A stretch of DNA of 64,000 bases. It comes from Sinonovacula constricta. Its lineage: Eukaryota > Mollusca > Bivalvia > Cardiida > Solecurtidae. Under the pieces are notes generated by a model. The model searched no databases, was not told the origin of the DNA, and saw only the letters and a list, made by a program, of their open reading frames with translations. Positions 34,661-47,514 of this stretch are shown here, in pieces (within the stretch, counting starts at the first letter, position 1; every line of letters begins with the position of its first letter). Location of the stretch: the NCBI GenBank assembly GCA_007844125.1, contig CM017557.1, positions 66,438,603-66,502,602 of the forward strand, given 5' to 3'. The translations under genes were made by a program, and so were the position numbers.

Positions 34661-36822
34661 AACTTTCTATTTTCTAAGAAGGCTTCTAAGTTTTAACATG
34701 GTACTAACCTGTCATTGTTCGTTTTGAAAGGTTTAAGCAAAATTGCAGTTATAGTGTTTCAGGGCTAATAATATGGGATCTTATCACTGTTTTTTATGTA
34801 AATATTATTCTTACTAGAGAATTAAAAATCATCAAAAGTCTGGGGACGATTATGTTTTTGTCAGTTTGCATATGTACATGTAAGTTGTATATTAATGTAG
34901 AATATTGAAAGAGATTCAACTGATTGTATGGTCTATATTGTCAGACTGGTATCACTTAGTAGGTTTGCCCCTTGCTCAGTATATTAGGTGCAATGTGAGG
35001 TGGCCTTCCAGCAGTTTTTGGCTTTATGAAAGAGAATGGTAAATTTTTGTTTCGTGCTTCCTGCCACCTAGGTCCCAAAATTGCATGACATCATGGCACT
35101 CTATGTCTTTCAGCTAGATGGAACTGTGATTCAAATAAAGACAGAATACATTTTTGTGGGTACTGTGCTTTTACTTGTAATAACCAACCAACTCAAGGAA
35201 ATTTTTTGTTTGTTTATGTTTTAGTGTAAAACTGGCTGTTTGAAGAACATTTTATGGATAATTAATTTGTGTGATGATTTTTTATTAAAATAAGACCTGT
35301 ATATACAAAAGGGTAATATTGTTTCAATTATTAATAAAATGTTGATGAGAGTATTTAGCTTGTTTGCAAAGAGACATGAGAAAATTATGCTCTTGTCGAA
35401 TGGTCTGTCACAACATTTTATTGATACATTTTTCTGGTGACCTTGATGCTCTGCATCCTGTCATGCCCTGCATCAACTTTTATTGACAACGCACTGAAGC
35501 ACGGCTTCTACTATGATCACATTTGCTGATTGCCACTGGAAAGTCATGTGTCCAGGATGTTTACAGATAGTATCTAAGCGGTAATCAGAAATACGGTTCA
35601 TCATCAAGCAATAATCCAAAATAAAATGTCTTAAAAACTCAATGTCACATCAAAAACTGTCTTGATTGTCACAATAAAATACTGTTGTCAGATAATGATA
35701 GTCGAATATGTTTAATTTCGATTATAATCTGCTTATGTCCAATCAAACCTTCTTTTTATACATTTATGTTTCTTCTTATTTTTGCTATATTTCTTTTACT
35801 GGTACAATACATATGCGTTGTCTTCGATGCTTTGCATCAATGCTCTTCTTGTATGTATTTCTTATAGAAAGGCTGTGTTGTTAGATTAGGACCATTTTAC
35901 AGTTGGCAGTTATCCAGGTCAAGTTTGATTTTGATAAATTTGATGAAGTAAGCAATGGTTGTGAACAGGAGGCATACTGATATTTCTCTAATTAACTCAA
36001 TATGTGCTGTCTTTCTGTCAAGTCTTACTGTTGTAGTACTGAATGTTGTTGTCTACGCTATATTCTTGCTGGGAATGAGGTGGATTATCTTTATTTTCAC
36101 TGTTCAGGGATCATTATGACAAGGTCTTTTTGTTTAAGTAAATGTTAATGACTTGTTTTTGTGTGAAATAGATTAGTTATGATTTGTTTTGCTGTTAATC
36201 TAACATGTTTGCCTGGTTAACATGCTTCACATAATAAATACAAGTTTTGTCTGTCAGTGATATTAAAATATATAGGTGTATATTACTAAAAGTATAGTTA
36301 AGTTTTAACTAAGTTTCTGTTTTTAAAAGCCGAAAAAAGGTTATCACAGAATGTTTAGAATCATATAGTTCCACTTTCAATCCTGTTCTTTGTACCTTTT
36401 ATCACCCCAGTTTGTGTCTGCTATGTTAAAAGCTTTCCAAAGGCTAATGGATTACCATAAGAATTGTTTTAATGTAAGATCTGCTACATAAAGCAGCCAG
36501 ACATTATGTTGTTTATTATTAATGAAAATGGCGTCTTTTTCTACTGTTACTATTATCTAAGGAGTGGATGCTTTCTCATGTGTACCAGTTTGCTATACCA
36601 CTTGTATTGTGCCTCTCCATGTCTAAACACGATCAAGAGAGTGTTTAGTCTGAAAAACAGGCCCTAGATAGTGGTAATTGTCCTTTTTTCATCAGCTTGG
36701 AACAATTTATAAACACGCTGATTACTTGTTAGTTGAAATGTTACAGTTTGATGCCAGGCAATGTTAGATTTGAGATTTAAATTGATGCATTGATGAAACT
36801 TCAAATAAAAGAAAGATTGAAT
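34661..36822. other. Unassigned stretch
   Basis: No gene, no repeat recognised. A 60-codon frame at 35685-35867 is hydrophobic and unsupported. Confidence 0.5.
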
Positions 36823-36845
36823 GGGGAGGGAGAGGGGCTTGGGGG
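36823..36845 (+). other. G-quadruplex motif
   Basis: Four G-runs (4, 3, 4 and 5 G) separated by loops of 1, 3 and 3 bases on the plus strand, which is the presumed RNA-like strand of the exchanger gene. Confidence 0.7.
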
Positions 36846-37164
36846 TATAGTTCATTGCTGAGTGTTATAAAAATGGAAAGAAAATTGTTGTTTTTTGCTG
36901 TGAATGCAAATTTTGGACACTTTAAATGTAGATTAATTAAATTAATTAATTATATCTGAACATGCAAGATGCTGTTGAATACTGTACAAGGGCTGAAAAT
37001 TTTCCACATTGTTTTGGGAAGATTTATATTGTTAAAGTCATGATGTGAACTATGAGCTATTGATTTTAACTCAAGGTTTTAAGCCCAAAGATGGGTGCAC
37101 ACATTATGCATGGATGCACATAATTTATAGTCCTTTACGCTTTTGTCATTGGATTTTACCTTTA

Positions 37165-37305
37165 CTTTAAGCTTGCTTAGAAGGTATTGATAAGGCTCGA
37201 GTAAGTAGTGTAGCTCCAGATCAGCCTGCTGCTAGCAGGGAGCTTTCTGATCAGGATCTGCACTGCTTGTTGCTGAGTCTCTAGAAATTGCATGAAGATG
37301 AAGAT
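37165..37305 (+). mobile_element. Foldback repeat family P, well-preserved hairpin
   Basis: Arms gtagtgtagctccagatcag and ctgatcaggatctgcactgc enclose a short loop with ctgctagcag. The flanks ttgataaggct and ttgctgagtctctagaaatt match other copies. Confidence 0.75.
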
Positions 37306-37417
37306 GATTAATAATTTGTACAGACTAGGTGAACATAGTAGTCTTGCTTCATCATCAAATTGTTTTGTGTACCCTTGCTTTTCACCCGTAGGCATATGGC
37401 AAGCACAACCTTGCTTT

Positions 37418-37605
37418 CTGTTATTTTTGCGACATTTTCAAAAAACAATTACCTGTCTTGTATAACTCATACATGTTCCATTTGTGGTAAAATATGTTAC
37501 AAAATATTTCTTAGATTCTAAGTGGAATCCAGATATTGTGTGTGATTCAATCCGTCCTTTAAATTTTAAAGACAACACTTTTCCATTTGAATGGTAACAC
37601 CCTCG
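37418..37605 (+). repeat. Dispersed repeat family G, copy 2
   Basis: See the copy at 33112; about 190 bp, same orientation, moderate divergence. Confidence 0.8.
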
Positions 37606-38624
37606 TGTTCTTATATTGAGTTCTGCGTTCTTACATAATGATAAGTAAAATGCCACCTGCAATAAACAAGATTTAGGCATGACATTTACTCTCTTGTGGT
37701 AGAAAGAAGGTCATGAAGAATGTCAAGGATTAATCTTTGAGAAATATTTTGGTGATAAACTGGTTTTGGCTCCTGTAGGTGTAAACTAAGTATTACTATG
37801 ATAATTCGTTGACAGAAACGTAGTATTGATCTTTTCAAGAAGTTCCTGAGTCTGAATAATGAGACATATGTCCTTGAAAAAACAGCAAGCAGACAAATGA
37901 CACTATGTCATTAGTCATTTGCAAAAAAAAAAAAAAATGTTTTGGATGCAGTCTTGTATTGATTTTGTGGATGCAAATAAACATGAATATTTATCACTCG
38001 TAAATAAGTTTAAAAAAGCTTCTTTATTAAATAATAAGAAAAATTACCAGAAATTGCTTTTAAAACCAACATTTATTAACAAGTAAAGTATCTTCTAAAG
38101 CATGTGTCATGTGAAAATTAATTCCCAGAAAAATTAAGGATGTCGCTTTAACTATGTTTTTAAGTGCAGAAGTTAACATGTCTCGGGTTCTCTCATCTTG
38201 TTACATTTGTATCATTCTTTTTTTTTTTTAATCTCAGGTTTTTATCATGCAATTTTTGTTGTAGTATTTAGTGTGGGTTAAGATTTGCATAAAATACCAG
38301 GTAATGTTCACATTACATCTCCAGTGTACATTAATTATCAATGCTTTTTATATAAAAGCTTAAAGAAAATGTTTCTTATGCCTTTCTTCATGATTCTATT
38401 GCAAGTATAATATGCTGACAGAATGTTTTCATAAAACATCACTAACAAATGCTACAGCAAAAGTTATAGTAAAAAGTTTTTGTTCATGATACAATATAGG
38501 AAAATTAAAAAAAATAGAAGGTAAACAGCTCTGTATACGCAAGCTCTTGATTATCATTTATGTTAGTCGCTATGTTATTTATTTTGGACGAATACAAGAT
38601 GTTAAAAAATGTTTTAGAAAAATA
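37606..38624. other. Unassigned AT-rich stretch
   Basis: Contains an A-run at 37923-37937 and poly-T near 38219; nothing else recognised. Confidence 0.5.
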
Positions 38625-38815
38625 ACATGTTAATTAATGTCTGACAAAGACAGTGTATAAATAACCATTTGAATTAATGTCTAACAAAGACAACATGTTT
38701 ATTAATGTCTGACAATGATAACATGTTAATGACAAAGACAAAATGTTAATAACCGGTAATGTTTGACAAAGACATTATATTAATTATTATTTTAACTTAC
38801 GCCTGACAAAGACAA
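38625..38815. repeat. Degenerate tandem repeat
   Basis: Five or six variants of 'ttaatgtctgacaaagacaa + catgt', with irregular spacing of about 25-45 bp. Confidence 0.75.
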
Positions 38816-39404
38816 CACAGGGGCATTTATAATCTATGATTCAGCAATATCTGGTACAGATTAGAAATTAGAAATCAGAAAGGTAGTGTACCATACAAGC
38901 TTTGATTTATACCGCTAAATCCATATGTGTCTCATTTATTAGTATCCTACCACAAAGCCAGGCAGGGTTGTTAAAAAAACTTGTTGTATAACCAGTTTTC
39001 TAAAGACGTTGTACATTGTGTCTTTTTGCAAGGCTTTTGAAAATTCCTGAGAGACTTTCTTGAGAAGCAAAACATGTTTAGTTGTTAATTCTTAGAATAT
39101 TCATGCTTACCAAATGACAAAGTAATAAATAATTAATTTTCTTTAAAAAATATTTGTTTTTAAGAGGGTGTAATTAAATGAAAAAAAAACAAGGATTGTT
39201 TTATTGTTCTAGTTTCTTAAAAAAAAAAAAAAAAAAGACTTCAGCTATCAGTAATTGTATTTTCATCTTAGAAAGTTACTCATTACAATTATTCTTTTCA
39301 TCAAAGAGTGCACCTTTTTATGTTAATGCCCTTTTTTGTGTTAAACTATTTGTGTTTGAACTATTTTTCATCAATTTGAAGGCATATAGCATTTTTTTAA
39401 TACT
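38816..39404. other. Unassigned AT-rich stretch
   Basis: Includes an 18-A run at 39219-39236; nothing else recognised. Confidence 0.5.
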
Positions 39405-39616
39405 GGCTTAAGCGTTGGCTTGAGGATTGGGGGGTCGCAGGTTTAAAACCCCTGCCGGGTCAAACCAAAGACTTAAAAGTTGGTACAAGTGGCTTCCGTC
39501 CTAATGCTCGGGGCTAAAGGGACAGCATTACCCCTGACTTGTCAGTGTCAATATAATGGAATGGACGGGTTCAGTCCCTGGGCACCTCATAAGTGCCCTT
39601 GGGCTAATATAATGAT
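39405..39616 (+). mobile_element. Third tRNA-headed SINE (family C)
   Basis: gattggggggtcgcaggttt, aaaacccctgccgggtcaaa resembles a tRNA T-arm with a mutated B box, followed by a body (ccaaagacttaaaagttggt) that differs from families A and B. Only one copy was seen here, and the 3' end is uncertain. Confidence 0.55.
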
Positions 39617-40047
39617 AGAAATGTTGTTGCACACTATCAGCAAAAAGTTCCAGCAAATCCCAAATCCCATTACATTTTTATACTATTCCTGGTTATTTTC
39701 AGGGACATACCTTAAATCCTGCAAATGATCTCTAGGTGCTTTAGTTCAAAATACCATAATGGATCTCAACAGGTTAAAAGCTACATATTGGACCACACTC
39801 GTTGTCATAATGCCACTACCATATTATAATAGGACATGAGTAATTTAATTCTGTTGTGAATGGCACTAGAGAGACCCATTAAGGTTCAGTTTATCACGGT
39901 ATTGGCTGTATAGGGCTTCTACAACTGTGGATAATTGTACATTGTACTTAATAATGGTGGTAGAGAAGAAAATCCAACATTTGTAGTTAAGATATATGTT
40001 GACCAGTATTTGTACATCAACCTGGTTGTCATAAAGTGACCAAGCTT

Positions 40048-40150
40048 CAGCTAATAGCATACAAACTGTAGATCCAGGTCTGCCTGGTCGTACTTTGAGC
40101 TGTTTAATGATGATCTACATTATTTGCTTCTTAGTTTCTAGGAACTTGTT
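40048..40150 (+). mobile_element. Foldback repeat family P
   Basis: aactgtagatccaggtctgc, tgatgatctacattatttgc, cttctta.gtttctaggaac. Confidence 0.6.
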
Positions 40151-40206
40151 ATAAACTGCATTTTTCTATATTTTTTCAAGTAACAATAATTGAATGAGAG
40201 AAAAAA

Positions 40207-40231
40207 TTGGTCCAAACTGTTGGATACCACC
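40207..40231 (-). mobile_element. Isolated terminal inverted repeat of MITE family D
   Basis: tccaaactgttggataccacc is the reverse complement of the family's left terminus; no body was found beside it, so it is a relic end. Confidence 0.65.
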
Positions 40232-40693
40232 TTTACAAGTTAAGAATTCTTGTTGAGAATTCTTGTTGACTGTATCATCACTTATTAGCATTTGTACCCA
40301 CGGCTGATTATACTTGTCTTATCTTTGCATAAATTTGATGTTGCCTTTAGGGTCCTTTGGGAGAAATTTTACCATTTGTGTAGTTCTTAGGTATTTATGA
40401 GACTTTTATAGTTTGGGAAGGTCCTATGATAAATAATTTTAACGAAATATTTGTCTACAATTTTTTTGTACATTTTGTCTGCTGTTTTACTATCCTTTTT
40501 ATTTTACCTCTTCTTCAGTGAAACATTCATAAGAATATTCCAGAATGCTATGAACCTTCTTAATAGCCATCAGAATATGTTTTCATTTGACCCTTATCAT
40601 GCTGTTTTTATGGAAAAAAATCTGAATTAATTCCTAACAACTATCTGCAATAAAGAACAAGAAACATTGTTAAAAACAAACAAGCAAATATCA
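40232..40693. other. Unassigned stretch
   Basis: Only a small aagaattcttgttg duplication near 40241-40271. Confidence 0.5.
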
Positions 40694-40780
40694 CAGATCC
40701 TCAGATCAGACAACCTGTACATACTGTGACCACCCCTGGTCAAGATTTACACAATTTGCCTAAGTCTGATCAATTTGTGT
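40694..40780 (-). mobile_element. Foldback repeat family P, minus copy
   Basis: cagatcctcagatcagacaa and ggtcaagatttacacaatttgcctaag in reverse order. Confidence 0.5.
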
Positions 40781-41157
40781 TTTCAAGGCTAAGTTTGATT
40801 AACACCTGTCTAATGTAAAAACCATAGTTCATGTAAAACCATAGTTGATGTTTTGTAAAACCTTTGTTTTGTAAAAGCGAAGTTATCATGTCCCCAGAGC
40901 ACATTCTGTCATGTTATAGCAATATTCAAAGAATGGCATCATAAAATGTATAGAAACATTTCATGCATTTCAGAAGCAATTTAAACAGAGATGGATGTTT
41001 ACAGACAGATACATGTATAACTTGGGCTACAAAAGCTATTTCACTATTGTATCTTCACTTATTTATTATGACAGCCAGAGATGTATGTATGCTTGACAGT
41101 ACATAATAAAGAGAGTCTCTCAATATTTTGTCCTTTTATCTTCCCTGAAGGATTACT

Positions 41158-41215
41158 TGTAACTCTTAGCCAGCTAAGCACTTATTGATAAAGCTAAGGA
41201 AAATAGTATAGATTC
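41158..41215 (+). mobile_element. Foldback repeat family P, 5' fragment
   Basis: gccagctaagcacttattga, aatagtatagattcataac; truncated at the palindrome. Confidence 0.45.
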
Positions 41216-41554
41216 ATAACTTTTGTAACAACCTTTACACTCAAATTTTCAGCAAATTGCCTTTTTCAGGAATTAAACATAAACAATTGCTCGCTTTTCA
41301 TATTTACAAACGTTCATGGATACTGCCATATTAGAAAACATAGAACCGACATCAACATCATTTAATGACGTCATTTTCCTCCATGAACTGAACATCATTT
41401 TCCTGCCCTTTACTGAACGTCAAATAGCATGACAGCGTACATCTTTTATGTTGCAGCCCGTCAGTTCAACTCTTGAAATAGGAATTGGCCGAAAATTGAG
41501 TGTGAGTGTTTTTAGAAAAGATATTCTTCTACAATTCCCTATGGAACAATTTAC

Positions 41555-41635
41555 AGCAAAGTATAGATTCAGATTAGCTATCTCTTGTGATCAACACTTT
41601 TTGCTGCTGAATTATTAGGCACCAGTCCTCACGTT
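41555..41635 (+). mobile_element. Foldback repeat family P, degenerate
   Basis: agtatagattcagattagct, gtgatcaacactttttgctgctgaa. Confidence 0.5.
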
Positions 41636-42014
41636 GTTACATGAATAACCTTTTGCTATGTTTTCTTACAAATGGCATTATGCATTTTTAGAAACATAAG
41701 AGCTCTTAGTGGGAACTGGCTGACCAGGTTCTACAACAGGTTTCAAGCTAGATGATTAGGCAGTCTGAGAATCAGAATTTCTGGATTGATTTAAAATTTA
41801 AGCATGTCTGCATAGCATTCACAAGTGCCAGGGAAGCAAGTTTTAATGGGATGCTAGCCACTTCCATAAAGAATTATAATGCATGAAGAAATGTTTGGAA
41901 TGATTATAACATATTTGTGCAAAGGTGCACTGAATCACCACTTATTTACCTGATGTATGTTCAAGGACACTTGTTTATCTTGAAACCAACAGAAACATGG
42001 AAACCAGTAGAAAA

Positions 42015-42017
<3 letters not shown>

Positions 42018-42065
<48 letters not shown>
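42018..42065. repeat. (TA)n microsatellite
   Basis: About 48 bp of TA repeat; produces spurious Tyr-Ile frames on both strands. Confidence 0.98.
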
Positions 42066-43295
42066 GAGATGTCACTCTGTCCATCTGTCTGTCCATCATA
42101 ATTTTGTCTGCAGTATATTGCAAAAGCCATTGCACTCATGACTTTATACTTGGAGCTTGCATAGATTGTGATGCAAACAAGTGAAATGCACAAAAACTCT
42201 AGATATGTTAAACTTTTAGTTAATCCCTTTGTGTGTTTTTCTTGTAATAACTTCTCAATTGATTCACTTCAAACTGAAACTATAGGTATTTGGTGAGTGA
42301 AATTACAATTGAACCATTAACCATAACTCCACCTTTGTTAACTTGATGGTATATTCTCTTTTTTATGCAGTGAAAAAGAACCATAACATAAGGTTATATT
42401 CCTGTGTCCAACATCAATCGGGGAGCATGACCTAGTTCTACTGTTAATCTAACAAGAATTTGTGTTTATGAAAAAGTCACTTTCTTAATAAATAAATCCT
42501 TACGCTAAAGGAATGCACAATTTTAAGGGCCATGATTTCCAGGTCCATGATTTCAAACATCTGATTTATCAAAATGGAGCTTAATATTAAACCAATCTGA
42601 CCAATCATGTACGCATGAAAATCTCAGATTTGTATTTAAAAGATTAATTATCCTGGCGACTAGGCCTTCTTCAGACTCATCACGTTGAGATTCATGAAAA
42701 ATTGCATTTATGCTCTGACTGTATGATCTCAGAGAAACACCATCAATCAATTCAGGGGTTATGGAGGTTGTCCATGATGAATGGGACAAAATTATGTGGA
42801 AAGTGTTGGGCTGCCAGCAATAACATCTTACTATGTAATCAGATTCCTACTCTAGAACAAAGCCACCAAATTACTTCCAGATGCTTCTTGCTTGATACAT
42901 GTACAGGCTTTTGTTAATACCTGGGACATCTTTGGCATTCATCTATATCTTCAGAACTGTTTTTGTTCCCTCCTTTGTCAATATCTTCAACATCAATATT
43001 TGCACTATCTTTAAAGCAGTCATGCATGGCCTCAGAGTTGGGCTTATCCTAAACTTTGTTTCAGTTTTCTAATTTCCTTTCTTGGAACACTTTCAAGACT
43101 TTTTGGACTGCATGGTCTTTAAATCAGCTTACCATTATATTTGTTTATTTATTATTCTCGGTGTGTCCACGGACATATGGCTTAACCTCATCTGTATTTA
43201 TTATATGAAATCAGTTCATTTGGTTGTGATTATGTCTGCCCTTATCTGCTGATCATAGCTCATATCTTTAGTTGTTTGTTTTTTCCAGTGAATTA
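42066..43295. other. Unassigned stretch
   Basis: A 78-codon minus frame at 42553-42789 is richer in charged residues than chance frames here, but I do not recognise it. Confidence 0.45.
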
Positions 43296-43379
43296 AATCT
43301 TTATTTGCTGAAAACACTTTTCCACCAATTAACATAAAACATACCACACCCTAGTGGTGTTTCCAGCTAGAAAAAGGTT
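43296..43379. mobile_element. Short foldback element family K, copy 1
   Basis: Left arm aatctttatttgctgaaaac and right arm gtttccagctagaaaaaggtt are imperfect inverted repeats. The arms match the copy at 58189 (gtgtttccagc.ag.aaaggg). Confidence 0.6.
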
Positions 43380-44948
43380 AAAATTTCATTATCCCTCCAT
43401 GGCACTTCACAACGTTGGCAAAGACATGTTCCAGCAGACCTGATATGTCTCTGGTTCAGCCTAGACATATGTTTGTCTCCCTCCACTAATAATAACTTGA
43501 AGTTGCAATAATGACCAAAGTTGCAACATAGACTAATTTGATGTATGTACCTAAAACAAATAAAAAATAAATACATTTTGACTTCATGCTTTAATCCTAT
43601 GTTTATTTATATTATCCTCTCATTTTCTGGTTTCATAACTGTCTCAGAGTAATCTTTATCTGTTTGTTTATTTTATGTCCCCAGTTCTGACATTGCACTT
43701 ACATTTTATAAACTCTTGAAGGTTTTAGGCAACATAAAAAAAAGCATGAGGATATATGTAAAAATAAATTTGCTCCAGACATAGACTTTAATCCTGCTAA
43801 AACCTCTTGGAAGAAAAGAAAAACAGCTGACACTTCATTAAAAACATCCTAAAACCTTACCAAATTTGATAGACCACCTCTTCATTAACTGTCCAGGCTC
43901 CTGCATGTTGTTAAACCCTTCACACAATCAGATAGACTTGCTGTTGTTTTCTCCCTAGGGAGATCAGGGTGGCAAATGGTTCCTCTTTTCCTACAAAATA
44001 GACACTTTCTTGGCCAATGATTTGTCTGCATGCTTAATGAAACAGGGTCTCCAACTTAATTTCTCATCCTTGTTTTCATTTCTTGTGTGACTTTCCCAAA
44101 CTACTCAGACGAAAGATAAACAGTCTTCATAGACTTGGTTATAGAGTTTTTGTTTGTGTTGACAATATTTTAATGACTAATGCTTATCTTGTACCTGTTG
44201 CACCAAGAATAAATGGAGCTGGTTTTCTCTAGACTGCTAAGTGTGAAAGAAATTTTACCATAGTGATTGGTCTGTTTTGTTTTGTTTCACACCTATCATT
44301 TATAAACATAGACACAAAATTAGAGAAAAACAAATTTTGTATAAGACAAAAACATTATTACATTGCATGCCACAATGAGAGGTTACTGTAATTACATAAG
44401 AAAATTATCAAACTTTTAACATAACAAAAGTGTTTGGTTAAAGAAATATAGGCTCTTGCCATTTTCATTATGAACAACAAAAAAACCACCAATTTATGGG
44501 TAAAAAGGAAAAGTGTTGCTATTTTCACATTGCCTTTAGGTGACTATTGCTATTGATTAACATTTCTCAGTGTTTCTCTTACCTTGAATGGCCTCCTGCA
44601 GCCAATTTCCTTTGATTGAGTAACTTGCAATTGTGATAACCAAATTTCCTCAGAACTTTGTCTCTGTAAAGGTTCCAGTCTCTAATTCATTATCAGACTG
44701 CTCTTACAACACTGTTTACAAATGACTGTCTGCAAAACAATTATTAAAGTTACCTGCACTTGTGTGATTAAATAAGGAAAGTATTTGTCTGGGTCTGACC
44801 TTCATCCATAGTTTGGTGCATTAAAACCAAGCCGCTAAACTCAGGATTTCTACTTTCCTTTTATACCATACAAGCCTGTGTGCAAGAATGAGCATTTTAA
44901 AATTCTTTCAGGCCGTCAATTTCAGTTTTTTCAGTACAAACGTAAAGT
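43380..44948. other. Unassigned AT-rich stretch
   Basis: Nothing recognised; the minus frame at 43367-43576 is unsupported. Confidence 0.5.
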
Positions 44949-45278
44949 TTAACTAAGTGTGCACGCAATCAGTAGAGCGTCATTTCCAGGTACGGGAGGC
45001 CCCAGGTTCAATCCTGGGCCGCGACATACAAAGTTGTTAAAAATGGGAGTGGTATAGCTAGCTCCCTTGCTAACGCTCAAGCAAATATTAGGGTAGTTCC
45101 AAGACTGGTTGGCTCAGTATCAGGATAATGTGACTGGGTGTGGTATCATGAAAGGTGTTCATGGCATGCTATACACAGTGAAGACAGCACTTTATCTGCT
45201 TCAAGGGGACACTGTCTCCAGATAACTGAAATACTGCTGGTGGGACGATAAATCCAATAAACATAAACTTAACTACGT
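44949..45278 (+). mobile_element. SINE family A, near full length
   Basis: tRNA-like head gcaatcagtagagcg .. tacgggaggccccaggttca (B box ggttcaatcc). The body runs from acatacaaagttgttaaaaa to actgctggtgggacgataaa, with tail tccaataaacataaac. TTAACTAAGT (44949-44958) and TTAACTACGT (45269-45278) are a one-mismatch target duplication. Confidence 0.9.
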
Positions 45279-45709
45279 CTTGCCTGAATTCAATGGTTAT
45301 TCAACTTGGCCATTTGTAAGCTGTCTGTTTGGTTAAATATAATAAAAAGTATAATCTTGAAAATCTACAAAACAATCTCAGGCATTAGCCTTGAGATTTA
45401 ATACTAGAAATCAAGATTTTCGTAGGAAACAGTATTAAATTTAGTTTCAAATTGCACTTTGAATATTAGAATCTTGGAATTATTTGAAGCGGAATGAAGT
45501 CAGAACAGATTTATGTGAAAAATCATTATGAATGCTCGCCAATTTAGATTGGTTTATAATGACAGTACTGCTGTTTGTCTGCAAGATGAGTACAAAGATG
45601 CAATCTGCTTGTTGATTGTTTGCTCCATGTTCATTATATATACAGCTGTGTTCGTATAATCACAGTGTGCAGTGGAAATCATAACAGGCAGTTGTTTATT
45701 TAGTTTGCA
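45279..45709. other. Unassigned stretch
   Basis: Nothing recognised. Confidence 0.5.
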
Positions 45710-45997
45710 AAGCAATCTTCATCCATGGGGCACAGTCCTGTGATCAATAGGTAGAGTCATTGACTTGTAACTTCTCTGACCCCATAACCTCTCACAGCAT
45801 GGGTTTAAGTCCTGGTGGTGGCGAGGAATTTCATGTGGGAATGTTTTCCACCTGACCCAGCGTTGCATCAGTTGTTCGTCTATTAAGACATGTGCCTAGG
45901 GTCTTCCTCCATTAAAAAGCCAGAAATTGCTATAATTGCTATCCCTTTGCCACTGCAATGTAGTTCTAAATAAAACAAAACAAAACAAGCAATCTTC
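45710..45997 (+). mobile_element. SINE family B with perfect 11-bp target-site duplication
   Basis: AAGCAATCTTC at 45710-45720 and 45987-45997. Between them: a head with gacttgtaacttctctgacc and B-box-like gggtttaagtcctgg; a body with gtcttcctccattaaaaag; tail aataaaacaaaacaaaac. The best-preserved insertion of this family in the window. Confidence 0.92.
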
Positions 45998-46734
45998 TGA
46001 CTTTTACAATGTACCTCATTATTCTTGTTATTTAGACAGAATAAGTTAAGATCAAAATTTAATGCATACAGGATTCTTAATGTTGTCTGGCTTACCAGAA
46101 TAGACTTAAGAATGTCTTTACTGGAGACCAGTGATATTGTAAGAATGCACAAAAAGGACACAAAGACAGTGACACATAAGTACAAGTGAAAACAGTTTTG
46201 TGAAGAAAAAAAAAAGAAAGGAAAAAAAGTCATATACGCACATGTGGCTATTCAATATAAGGATTGGAATATTGATTTTGTTGTTTTGTTTTGTACTACA
46301 TGAGAACTAATATTGATGTCCCAATTTTCATTTAAGGTGATGCAAAAGTTGCACTTCCTGATTTTCCTCTAATTAAACGGTAGTAAGAGTGATAGGTATA
46401 CTGAATCAACTCTTGCTAGTTTCTCCAATGAATATATTAGTATTATTTACTTTCAAGTTAACATTTTTCAAGAAACTCACTATACAAGGACAAAATAAAG
46501 GTGTGGCATTTTTTGTTGTTTTATCATTTTTGTTGTGTTAAATAACCTTCTTTATTTTTACAGAAATATAAACCTTTCTTTAAGCTTTTATTTAAGATGA
46601 GCTGCAGGTGTGTCTGTATTTTCCTGAAAGACAGGGATTGTACTATCTTGATAACTAGGAATCCAGGTGTTTTAAGGTGTGGTTTTAACCAGTTTCAATG
46701 AAAGTCTGACCTTCTGACATATGAAAATTTTAAG
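45998..46734. other. Unassigned stretch
   Basis: The 116-codon minus frame 45883-46233 spans the SINE tail and low-complexity A-rich sequence; not a gene. Confidence 0.5.
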
Positions 46735-46916
46735 AAGTTTGTTCCTAAAACTCAAAACCTGCTAAGTGCAGATTGATAAAGACTAACATGAATGACATAG
46801 ATTCAGATCATCCCAGTCCTCCTGGGATCTAGAAATAAGACTTGTTGTGTTTGCTTGTAGTTGTAAGCCAAAAATACAGAACAAAAGTATAGGTTATAAA
46901 CAAATGTAGCATGGCC
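46735..46916 (+). mobile_element. Foldback repeat family P, degenerate
   Basis: aacctgctaagtgcagattgataaagac, gacatagattcagatcat, ..gggatctagaaa, ending ttataaacaaatgtagcatg. Confidence 0.55.
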
Positions 46917-47514
46917 AGGATGCAGGCTGATACAAGGGCATATGACACAGAATGGTCAAGTTTAAAATATAAAATAATCAGCTTTTTGTTTAAAATATTG
47001 GTAGCTGTGAAAGAGTGTAAATATTACTCATTTCAATAGCCAAGAAAATAAGATTATGTCTATTGCATTTTATTATCAGATTAAGCAGTTTCTTAGAAAA
47101 CAAGTCTAGCCAACAGACATACCATTACATAACTTTTTTGGGGGGTGGGATTGGAGAGGTAACGTTCATTTTGCTTTTTTTTTCTGTCTTTTGCAGAACT
47201 TGCATATTCTAAGAAAACACCATGGATCTTATTTGTTAGTTTTGTTTCCATAGTGATGCTGAACCTCAGAAGTTAGTAGGAGGGTGAGATTTTCACAAGT
47301 TTGTTTTGGCAAGAATATGGTGTAAACTATTTTTGCAGCTGCTTTACTTATTTTCTAAATTGGCATAGATACATAGAGATTGTATGTTGCATTGAATTAT
47401 TGAAGTGATAAGCATCGAGATGTGCATGCTGTTTAAGCGAGACTTAAGTTTCAACATGCCCTTTATGTTTTAACCATTTACAAATAATGGATTGCTGACT
47501 TTGTCTAGTTTATA

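Noticed and set aside
37295..37312. gaagatgaagatga as a second DDEE-type exchanger exon
   Set aside because: Immediate stops follow, no FFxxLGEP segment, and the site lies in a family P repeat flank.
42553..42789. Fragment of a retroelement protein (minus strand)
   Set aside because: The residues did not match any motif of reverse transcriptase, endonuclease or gag that I could identify; left unassigned.
45883..46233. 116-codon minus frame with hydrophobic stretches
   Set aside because: It overlaps a SINE B tail and an A-rich low-complexity region; no start context or homologue recognised.
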